Of a stretch of 64,000 nt of DNA, positions 1 to 6,561 are shown one piece after another. Each line of letters opens with the position of its first letter. Positions within the stretch are counted from its first letter, which is position 1. This stretch comes from Sphingomonas lycopersici. Lineage in GTDB: Bacteria; Pseudomonadota; Alphaproteobacteria; Sphingomonadales; Sphingomonadaceae. The notes beneath the pieces were generated by a model. That model saw nothing but the letters and a program-made list of their open reading frames with translations. It was not told where the DNA came from and searched no databases. The position numbers were made by a program, and so were the translations under genes. Where the stretch lies: contig NZ_JANFAU010000001.1 in assembly GCF_026130605.1 (NCBI RefSeq), positions 731,716 to 795,715 of the forward strand, given 5' to 3'.

Positions 1-862
1 CGTAGACGAAGACCTCGCCGTGCGCCGCGCCGCCGAACGCCGCCTCGATCGTCGGGGCTTCGGGGGTGATGCCGACCATATGATACATTTCGACGCCGCC
101 GGACGAGGCGGCCGCCGCGCCGAAATGCTTGTGGCGGATCAGGCTGGGCGCGCCGATCGCGCCGTCGAGTACCGGGATCGTATCCTGCACCGCATCGCCG
201 GTGAAATAGCCGAGCATCCCCCAGTCGAAGATATCGTCGACCGGCACCTCGACCCGCACGCGGTTCTGCCCGCGGCGGTATTCGTCGCGGTGGAAGCCCC
301 AATCGGGGATGCGTTTGGCGAGCATCGCCGCGCTGGTCGATTCGCGTCCCTCGCAATTGGTGCGCCCGCCGATCACCGAATTGCAGAAGACCACCGCGGA
401 GCTTTCCATCCATGCGCAATGCTCGCCCATCACCGGCACGTTGCCGGCGAGATAGGGGGTGCAGGTCTTGAGCACCTGGATGCCGTGCGCGGCGACCTGG
501 CCCTCGTCGTAGACGAAATTGTCGTGCTGCGCCTCGGTCATCCCCTGATCGCGCCACAGCGACGGGTCCATCCCGCCCTGCAGGTGACAGGAAAAAGCGT
601 TCATCCGCGGCACGTCGACCACCTCGTCGGAATCGAGATCGAAACGCGAGAAGATCGCGCGATAATCGCCGCCGTCCGCGCGATAATAATTCTTGAGCCA
701 CGGCGTCGACGAGCCGGGGACGCCGGCGACATTGTTGGTCTCGACGAAACGCTCGGCGCCGAGCGCGTCGGCATAGCGGATCAACAGGTCCATCGCCTTG
801 GCGACCGCCGCGCCCTCCGCGCCGTCGGCCATCGCTCGTTCCGCCTCGGTCAGCGCGACCAT
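1..862 (-). CDS. Aconitase X (AcnX/DUF521) catalytic domain, partial at window edge
   Basis: The C-terminal part lies outside the window; 287 residues are visible. The reading frame carries AcnX family signatures: an N-terminal LTEAERAMADG segment, TCTPYLAGNVP near residues 133-143 with Cys134 as a likely iron-sulfur ligand, GEHCAWMESSAV near 146-157 and NSVIGGRTNCEG near 161-172. AcnX enzymes are Fe-S dehydratases; known members act on cis-3-hydroxy-L-proline or mevalonate 5-phosphate, so the substrate here is open. The start is the ATG at 862, with AAGGAGAG just upstream. It is the last visible gene of a minus-strand series (FAD oxidoreductase, IlvD-type dehydratase, MFS, MarR, AcnX) and has its own motif A site 15 bases upstream. 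Residues about 45-105 look like an insertion relative to the forms I remember. Whether the small swivelling domain is fused cannot be seen. Confidence 0.85.
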   Translation of the reverse strand, partial: MVALTEAERAMADGAEGAAVAKAMDLLIRYADALGAERFVETNNVAGVPGSSTPWLKNYYRADGGDYRAIFSRFDLDSDEVVDVPRMNAFSCHLQGGMDPSLWRDQGMTEAQHDNFVYDEGQVAAHGIQVLKTCTPYLAGNVPVMGEHCAWMESSAVVFCNSVIGGRTNCEGRESTSAAMLAKRIPDWGFHRDEYRRGQNRVRVEVPVDDIFDWGMLGYFTGDAVQDTIPVLDGAIGAPSLIRHKHFGAAAASSGGVEMYHMVGITPEAPTIEAAFGGAAHGEVFVY

Positions 863-876
863 CTTTCTCTCCTTAA

Positions 877-893
877 GGTAGAATGCTACTTAT
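877..893 (+). promoter_or_regulatory. Motif A site upstream of aconitase X
   Basis: The sequence GGTAGAATGCTACTTAT matches the site at 16633 at 14 of 17 positions, and its first part contains the inverted repeat GTAG-AATG-CTAC. It sits 15 bases upstream of the aconitase X start, inside the MarR-AcnX gap. A repressor bound there would block an internal promoter. The cognate regulator is inferred to be one of the two related MarR proteins (925 or 16742). Confidence 0.5.
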
Positions 894-924
894 ATCGACA
901 GAGAAGGGGGTTTGCCAGCACGGT

Positions 925-1542
925 TCAGCGCAACTGATCGAGCCGGCGCAGGATCTGGTTGAGCACCTTGAGCGCGATCTGGAGATCGTCGGGGTCGACG
1001 CCGTCCAGCACCTCGCTGCGGAGTTTGTTGGTCACCTTCATGATCTCGCCGATCACCGCGGTGCCCGCGGGGGTGATGCGATTGGTCGTCACCCGCGCAT
1101 CGGTTTCCGACTGGCGGCGCTCGATCAGCCCGTCGCGCGCAAGCAGATCGAGCATCCGCACCATCGTCGGCCCTTCGACCGAGATCAGCCGGGCCATCTC
1201 GCCCTGCGTCATATCGCGCTCGGCGAAGGCGACGAGGAACAGGGTTTCCCAGCGCGCCATCGTCTGCTTGAGCGGCTTGACGCGATCGTTGGCGACCTTG
1301 CGCCAGCGCCGCGCGGCGGTGACGATCGCGCGGGTCATGCGGAAATAATCGTAGTCGCCCGCTTCCTCGGGGAAATGTGTGCGATAGTTGAGCAGATGGC
1401 GCTCGCTGATCGCCGGTCCCTTGTCGTCGGCGATGCGGTCGATCTGCTCCCTCAGCGCATCGCGCTGGGGCACGAGCGCCGGCTGCGGGCCGCGCCGCTG
1501 CTCCGATCGCCGCCCCGCGCGCTTTTGCGTGCCATCGCTCAT
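925..1542 (-). CDS. MarR family transcriptional regulator
   Basis: A 205-residue protein with a basic N-terminal extension of about 50 residues followed by a MarR winged helix. The recognition region includes MTQGEMARLISVEGPTMVRM, and the wing includes RRQSETDARVTTNRIT. MarR proteins are usually dimeric repressors released by small, often phenolic, ligands. It lies 33 bases downstream of the MFS gene stop and 62 bases upstream of aconitase X on the same strand, so it is probably co-transcribed with the transporter and enzymes it controls. It resembles the MarR at 16742 (shared AARRW, ARWETL/ARWQTL and DGLI-RR segments). The likely target is motif A, found at 877, 6336, 6480 and 16633. The ligand is unknown. 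Confidence 0.85.
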   Translation of the reverse strand: MSDGTQKRAGRRSEQRRGPQPALVPQRDALREQIDRIADDKGPAISERHLLNYRTHFPEEAGDYDYFRMTRAIVTAARRWRKVANDRVKPLKQTMARWETLFLVAFAERDMTQGEMARLISVEGPTMVRMLDLLARDGLIERRQSETDARVTTNRITPAGTAVIGEIMKVTNKLRSEVLDGVDPDDLQIALKVLNQILRRLDQLR

Positions 1543-1575
1543 CTTCCGCCCCGATCCGTCATGCCTGACCTATGG

Positions 1576-2958
1576 TCATAGCGCCCGGCGCGCGCGCGGA
1601 GCAACCGCGACGCCGGGGAGGACGGCGGGATTGCCGCGCCGCACGATCAGCCCGATGCCGATCGCGCTGGCGGCAAGGATCGCGGGGCACAAGGCGAGGA
1701 TCGCGAAGCTGCGGACGATCGGCATCCCGCTCGACAGGACATAGCCGCCGATGATCGGCCCGCCGATCCCGCCGAGCTTGGCGATCGAGGTGGCCCAGCC
1801 GCCGCCGTTGGCGCGGATCGCGCTGGGATAGAAGACGCTGGCGATCGACAGGATGCCGAAATGCGCCCCGCCGACGAAGGTAGTGGAAATGACCGAAAGC
1901 CACAGGAAGAGCTGCGGGTTCATCGGCAACAGCCCCACCGCGAGCAGCACCGGCGCGGCGCACAGCGGATAGACCGCGACCGCGAACGGGCCGAAGCGAT
2001 CGGTGAAGCGCATCAGCGTTAGCCCGAGCACCGCGCCCATCACCCCCGAAAAGGAGGAGACATAGGCCGCCGTCTCGCGGCTGAACGCCATGTCCTCATA
2101 GACGATCGGCCCCCAATTGGCTTTGAAATAGACCGCGAGCGTGCTCATGATATAGCCGAGCCACAGCAGCGGCGTGAGGATCGCGAGCCGGCCCTCGAAC
2201 AATTTGCCGACAGTGAAATTGCCCGTGTCGGTCTGCTCGTCGCCAAGTACGAAACGATCCTCGGCGCGCGCATCGAGCGCGGGGGAGAGGCGGTTGAGCG
2301 TCGCCGCGACGAGATCGGGTTTGAGCGCCTTGCTGGTCAGGAAGCGAATCGATTCGGGCAGCCATATCGCCAGCGCGACCGCACAGACCAGCGTGCAGAC
2401 CCCGCCGAACACGAAGACGCCTTCCCAGCCGTGGTGCGGCGCAAGCCACACCGTTACCGGGCCGGCGAGCGAGCTGCCGAGGCTGTAGCCCATCATGATG
2501 ATCGTGATGACCGTGGCGCGCATCCGTTTCGGCACGAATTCGATGTTGAGCGCCCAGGCGAGCGGCAGCATCCCGCCGATCGCGAAGCCGTCGGCGAAGC
2601 GCAGGATCAGCAGCGCCTCATAGCTGCGCGCGAAGGCGGTCGCGAGCGTCAGCAAACCGAAGGCGAAGGCCGCGGCGACGATCGTGCGCCGCCGCCCGAC
2701 GCGGTCGCCGATATAGGAGAAAGCGAAGCCGCCGACCATCATCCCCAGGATGCCCGCGGAAAAGACGTTGCCGAGCATCGGCTTGTCCAGTCCCAGCTCG
2801 TCGCGCATGTACGGCGCGGTGAAGCTGATCATCATCATGTCGAACCCGTCGAACACGGTGATCAGCCAGGAGAGCAGGATCAGCAGATAGTTGAACCGAT
2901 CGAGCCCGCGGTCGTCGATGACGCGGGCGACGTCGATGGTGCGGGGCGCGGCCGGCAT
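1576..2958 (-). CDS. MFS transporter, aromatic acid:H+ symporter (AAHS) type
   Basis: A 460-residue inner-membrane permease with 12 predicted hydrophobic segments. The DGFDMMMISF motif of AAHS carriers lies in the first helix and GDRVGRRRTI in the loop between helices 2 and 3. AAHS members such as PcaK and VanK import aromatic acids with protons. An in-frame 547-residue extension exists, but it overlaps the dehydratase gene by 128 bases and lacks homologous content, so I chose the ATG at 2958; the relative at 12308 begins equivalently (IDVA-VI). A 14-codon leader with a strong ribosome site ends one base before this ATG, which may couple translation. The two permeases share LPLAWALNIE and IMMGY segments, so they are duplicates, one per cassette. 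Confidence 0.88.
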   Translation of the reverse strand: MPAAPRTIDVARVIDDRGLDRFNYLLILLSWLITVFDGFDMMMISFTAPYMRDELGLDKPMLGNVFSAGILGMMVGGFAFSYIGDRVGRRRTIVAAAFAFGLLTLATAFARSYEALLILRFADGFAIGGMLPLAWALNIEFVPKRMRATVITIIMMGYSLGSSLAGPVTVWLAPHHGWEGVFVFGGVCTLVCAVALAIWLPESIRFLTSKALKPDLVAATLNRLSPALDARAEDRFVLGDEQTDTGNFTVGKLFEGRLAILTPLLWLGYIMSTLAVYFKANWGPIVYEDMAFSRETAAYVSSFSGVMGAVLGLTLMRFTDRFGPFAVAVYPLCAAPVLLAVGLLPMNPQLFLWLSVISTTFVGGAHFGILSIASVFYPSAIRANGGGWATSIAKLGGIGGPIIGGYVLSSGMPIVRSFAILALCPAILAASAIGIGLIVRRGNPAVLPGVAVAPRARRAL

Positions 2959-2959
2959 A

Positions 2960-3004
2960 TCAGCCCCGCGCCCGCAGGCGGATATCAGCCGGAAGCACGA
3001 ACAT
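2960..3004 (-). other. Possible 14-residue leader peptide upstream of the MFS gene
   Basis: Reading on the minus strand, CCAGGAGGGGACT precedes an ATG at 3004 that opens 14 codons (MFVLPADIRLRARG) and stops with TGA at 2962-2960, one base before the MFS ATG. The Shine-Dalgarno is the best in this gap, whereas the MFS start itself has only a weak GGGGCTGAT. This arrangement suits translational coupling. It could also be chance or a misassigned start. No homology is claimed. Confidence 0.35.
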
Positions 3005-3091
3005 AGTCCCCTCCTGGAGGCGCTTGGCGGGCCGTGGCGTTCTTGCGACGCCCTCGGCCCGGATCGGATCAATTTCGCAATATTCTTGATG

Positions 3092-4768
3092 TCATGGACG
3101 CGCGGGTTCCTGCACCAGCGCGGTGCCCTTGGCCATCGGTTGCACGCCGCGTCGATAGAGATCGAGATAGCCGGTCGGGTGCGCGGACAGCGGCTGCGCT
3201 TCATTGGGGCGTGCGGCAAATTCCGCCGCGTCGACCAGCACGTCGAGCCGTCGCGCCGGCACGTCGATCAGCACGATATCGCCGTCGCGCACCTGGCCGA
3301 GCGGGCCCCCGTCGACTGCCTCGGGCGAGACTTCGGCGATCGTCAACCCCTTGAGGCACAGGCCGGAGAGCTGGCCGTCGGTGACGAAGGCGACGTCGCG
3401 TGCCAGCCCCGCCGCGTCGATCGCGAACAGCACCAAAGATGCGCCGCCGCCCATCGCCGGGCCGCCCTTCGGCCCTTGCCCGCGCAGGATGACGACATCG
3501 CCCTTCTCCAGCGTGCGCGCCTCGATTTCGGCGAGCAAAGGCGCGGTCTGATCGAACACGCGCGCGCGGCCCTCGAAACGCTCGGGGCGCTTGGGATCGC
3601 GGATGCCGAGCTTCACCACCGCGCTGGCCGGCGCGAGGCTGCCCTTGAGGATCACGATCGATGGGCCGTCGGAAATCGGCGCGTCGAGCGGGCGGATGAT
3701 CGCCGTATCGCCTTCGGGCGTGTCGGCGATCACCGCGGCGAGCGGCTGGCCGGTGCAGGTCATCGCATCGGTCTCGATCACCGGGGCGAGCCGCTTGAGC
3801 ATCGCCGCCGCGCCGCCGGCATCCTCGAATCCCTCGATCCGCACCGGGCCGTTCGGGCGCACCGCGGTCAGCACCGGCACCTTGCGGCCCATTTCCTCCC
3901 AGATCGCGAACAGATCGACATCGACCCCCGCCTCGACGGCGGTCGCCTGGAGGTGCTTGATCGCGTTGATCGAGCCGGAGACCGCGAGCGTCATCGCCGC
4001 GGCGTTGCGGAACGCCGCCTCGGTGAGGATGCGGCGCGGGCGCAGATCCTCATGCACCATCTCAACGATGCGCGCGCCGGCCGCACGCGCCTTGTCGAAC
4101 ATCTTCTCGCTATTGGCGCGCACCGGGGCCGAACCGGGAATGCACATGCCCAGCGCCTCGACCACGCAATGCATCGTGTTCGCGGTCGCCATCCCGGCGC
4201 ACACGCCCGGGCCGCGCACCGCCTGCGGGATCATGTCCTCGATCGGGAATTTCGGCGTCTTGCCGAAACGCTCGCCGACGCTGCCTGACCACAGATCCTC
4301 GAGGTCGACATGCTCGTCGCCGATCATCCCCGAGGCCTGATAGCCGCCGATCACCAGCAAGGTGGGGATGTCGAGCCGGGCGGCGGCCATCAGATGCCCT
4401 GGCGGGGTCTTGTCGCACGAGGTGAGGCAGACCATCCCGTCGAGCATCGCCGCCTCGACCTGCACCTCGATATCGTGGGTCACGACGTCGCGTGCGGCGA
4501 GGATATAGCTGCCCATCTTCGCCGCGCCGGTGATGAAATCGGAGGGCGCGGTGGTGCGGACCTCGAACGGCACGCCCCCGGCGGCGCGGATCGCGTCTTT
4601 CACCACCTTGGCCACCCCGTCGAGATGCGCGAAGCATACCGCGAGTTCGGACGACGAATTGACCACCGCGATCTTGGGCTTGAGCATATCCGCCTCGCTC
4701 AGCCCCAGCGCGCGCCAATGCGAGCGGCGGGTGGGCGAATTGGCGGCAAGGCTGCGCAGTTCAGGCAT
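3092..4768 (-). CDS. IlvD/Edd family dehydratase (dihydroxy-acid / sugar-acid dehydratase)
   Basis: A 558-residue cytoplasmic Fe-S dehydratase. Family motifs are clear: TSCDKTPPGHLMAAAR near residues 116-131 with Cys118, GVCAGMATANTM near 188-199 with Cys190, and an early Cys45 in the position of the third cluster ligand. Family members dehydrate 2,3-dihydroxy acids (IlvD), 6-phosphogluconate (Edd) or free sugar acids to 2-keto-3-deoxy acids. Genomic position argues against branched-chain amino-acid synthesis: the gene lies between an FAD oxidoreductase (35 bases upstream) and an AAHS permease, in a cassette with aconitase X. I infer a catabolic role on a dihydroxylated side chain or sugar-acid-like substrate. 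The start is the ATG at 4768, with AGGAAAG-like sequence before it. Confidence 0.87.
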   Translation of the reverse strand: MPELRSLAANSPTRRSHWRALGLSEADMLKPKIAVVNSSSELAVCFAHLDGVAKVVKDAIRAAGGVPFEVRTTAPSDFITGAAKMGSYILAARDVVTHDIEVQVEAAMLDGMVCLTSCDKTPPGHLMAAARLDIPTLLVIGGYQASGMIGDEHVDLEDLWSGSVGERFGKTPKFPIEDMIPQAVRGPGVCAGMATANTMHCVVEALGMCIPGSAPVRANSEKMFDKARAAGARIVEMVHEDLRPRRILTEAAFRNAAAMTLAVSGSINAIKHLQATAVEAGVDVDLFAIWEEMGRKVPVLTAVRPNGPVRIEGFEDAGGAAAMLKRLAPVIETDAMTCTGQPLAAVIADTPEGDTAIIRPLDAPISDGPSIVILKGSLAPASAVVKLGIRDPKRPERFEGRARVFDQTAPLLAEIEARTLEKGDVVILRGQGPKGGPAMGGGASLVLFAIDAAGLARDVAFVTDGQLSGLCLKGLTIAEVSPEAVDGGPLGQVRDGDIVLIDVPARRLDVLVDAAEFAARPNEAQPLSAHPTGYLDLYRRGVQPMAKGTALVQEPARP

Positions 4769-4803
4769 ATCTTTCCTCTCCGTGCTCGGCGCTCAGGCGC
4801 CTG

Positions 4804-6279
4804 TCATTCGTTGGCGGCGCGCGCGACCGCGGCGGGGGCCGGCTCGCGAACATGAGCGCCCTGTTCGCGCAGCAGCGCCTGAAGCGCGGCCACGTCGACA
4901 TCGCGCGGCTGCACCCCGTCGCGCACCGCCAGCGCTGCCGCGGCGCCGGCCGCGTGACCGGTCAGCCAGCATTGCGGGATCTCGCGCAGGAAGCCGTGCG
5001 AATTGGCATCGCATGAAACATGCCGGCCGCAGGCGAGCAGGCCATCGAGGCGCCGCGGCACCAGCGCGCCATAAGGGACCGAGATGACCGGAAATTTGGG
5101 CGAGACCGAGGGGCTGACGCCGATCTCGTCGGGCAGCACCTGTCCCTCGCTCCACTGACGCCGCTCGACGCGCCCCACGCCGGCCAGCCGGCGGGTGTGG
5201 CGCACGCCGAGCTGTGGCGCGCTCTGCAGCATGAAGGCATCCTCGAAGCCCGGCGCATGTTCGCGGAAGAAGGCGCAATGGCTGGCCATGAAGCGATGCG
5301 AGCGGACCTCGATTTCGGTCTGCTCGTCAACGTCGAGTGCGGACATGCCGGTCTGGCGCGGGCCGAGGAATAGCGCGATATCGTTGCGCCACGAGACATA
5401 GGGCCATTGGAAGAAGCCGAGTTCCGCCCGTCCCTTGGCGAGCAGCGCCTGATAGGCGGCGGGATCGCCGGTGCGGAAATCGAGCCAGCGCTGCATGTCC
5501 ACCCCGCCGAGCATGAAGGCGGTGTTCATCGCGTGATGCGTGTCGGCGGGTTCGATGTCATTGTCGAAATCGGCGCCGGCGCGCGCGAACATATCGCCGT
5601 CGCCGGTCGCGTCGATCACCACCTTCGCGCGGATCGCCTGGCGGCCCATCTTGCTTTCGAACAGCGCGCCGCGCACGCATCCGTCCTCGACGATCGGCAC
5701 CGCCGCCCAGCCGTGGAACGCCAGCCGCACCCCGGCCTCGATCAGCATTTCCTGCGAAACCAGCTTCAGCCGCTCCGGGTCGATCGTCGGCGACCAGGCG
5801 ACGATGCCGTGGAAGGCGGCGGTGCGCGGCATCCAGTAAGCGGCATGTTGCGGATCGCGCGATCCCCATTGTTCGGGCGGCGGCCCGGCGATGCCCTCCG
5901 CGGGGAGGCGGGCGAGCACCGCCTCGGCAAAGCCGCGGATCACGGGTTCGCCTGCCCAGTCGGTCATGCGGTCGATCCAGATGACCAGCCCGCCGGTCGA
6001 AAGCCCGCCGAGATGATTGTAGCGTTCGAGCAGCATCACGTCCGCCCCCGCCCGCGCCGCCGCCCAGGCCGCCGCGGTCCCCGAAGGCCCGCCGCCCACC
6101 ACCAGCACGTCGCAGCTGTGATAGATCGGCAGATCGCGCGCCGGCTCGCGGTACGTGCCGGTGCCGTTGCGCGGCGCGAAGGTACGCTCGCGCGCCTCGA
6201 ACAGATCGGAAGTGAGGATGCGATCCTCGGTCCGCTCGACGCTCTGGATCGTGGGTTTGACGGGTGGATTTTCTGACAT
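4804..6279 (-). CDS. FAD-dependent oxidoreductase (FAD_oxidored family)
   Basis: A 491-residue protein with an N-terminal Rossmann dinucleotide motif, VLVVGGGPSGTAAAWAAARA near residues 58-77, ending in an acidic residue (MLLER). A second FAD-contact stretch, VVIDATGDGDMFARAGA, lies near residue 230, and the C-terminal part contains LLACGRHVSCDANSHGF. This matches the PF12831 group, whose members oxidise diverse substrates and are poorly characterised. There is no signal peptide, so it should be cytoplasmic. It is the first gene of the minus-strand aconitase X cassette and diverges from the TonB receptor at 6562 across a 282-base AT-rich control region with three motif A copies. The substrate is unknown; hydroxyl or amine oxidation preceding the two dehydratases is possible. 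Confidence 0.8.
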   Translation of the reverse strand: MSENPPVKPTIQSVERTEDRILTSDLFEARERTFAPRNGTGTYREPARDLPIYHSCDVLVVGGGPSGTAAAWAAARAGADVMLLERYNHLGGLSTGGLVIWIDRMTDWAGEPVIRGFAEAVLARLPAEGIAGPPPEQWGSRDPQHAAYWMPRTAAFHGIVAWSPTIDPERLKLVSQEMLIEAGVRLAFHGWAAVPIVEDGCVRGALFESKMGRQAIRAKVVIDATGDGDMFARAGADFDNDIEPADTHHAMNTAFMLGGVDMQRWLDFRTGDPAAYQALLAKGRAELGFFQWPYVSWRNDIALFLGPRQTGMSALDVDEQTEIEVRSHRFMASHCAFFREHAPGFEDAFMLQSAPQLGVRHTRRLAGVGRVERRQWSEGQVLPDEIGVSPSVSPKFPVISVPYGALVPRRLDGLLACGRHVSCDANSHGFLREIPQCWLTGHAAGAAAALAVRDGVQPRDVDVAALQALLREQGAHVREPAPAAVARAANE

Positions 6280-6335
6280 TGCCGTTCGGCTTTCTGATCG
6301 GTCGTGGCGGGCCGATCGGGGCCTCGCCGGAATTC

Positions 6336-6352
6336 GGTAGCATTATATGTAT
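6336..6352 (+). promoter_or_regulatory. Motif A site upstream of the FAD oxidoreductase cassette
   Basis: GGTAGCATTATATGTAT is identical at 15 of 17 positions to the site at 16633. It lies 57 bases upstream of the ATG at 6279. The gap 6280-6561 between two divergent genes is notably AT-rich compared with the surrounding sequence, as expected for a promoter region. Confidence 0.55.
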
Positions 6353-6456
6353 TTCCGTTTCGGGGCTGTCAACCCGACCGGCCGGTGAGCGAGTGCCTGT
6401 CTAAATTACTGATATATCACGATTAAAATAACGAGCGGAGAGCCGATGCTGCCAAG

Positions 6457-6496
6457 AAAAATAGCATTCTTCTAAAATAAGTAGAATAATACCTAT
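6457..6496. promoter_or_regulatory. Inverted pair of motif A copies upstream of the TonB receptor
   Basis: Two further motif A copies face each other. AGTAGAATAATACCTAT on the plus strand (6480-6496) matches the 16633 site at 12 of 17 positions. AGAAGAATGCTATTTTT on the minus strand (6473-6457) matches the 877 site at 13 of 17. They lie 65-105 bases upstream of the receptor ATG at 6562, a suitable place for a promoter or operator. Confidence 0.42.
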
Positions 6497-6561
6497 TGTT
6501 GCATTAGGCTACGTTCCAACGACGGCGCCCCGCAGCGCGCCGCGACAGGAGGAGGGAGCTT

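Noticed and set aside
2891..4288. Long open frame (465 codons) on the plus strand opposite the IlvD-type dehydratase
   Set aside because: It is antisense to a gene with clear Fe-S dehydratase motifs, is dominated by Arg, His and Asp from GC-rich codon reversal, and has no recognisable domain.
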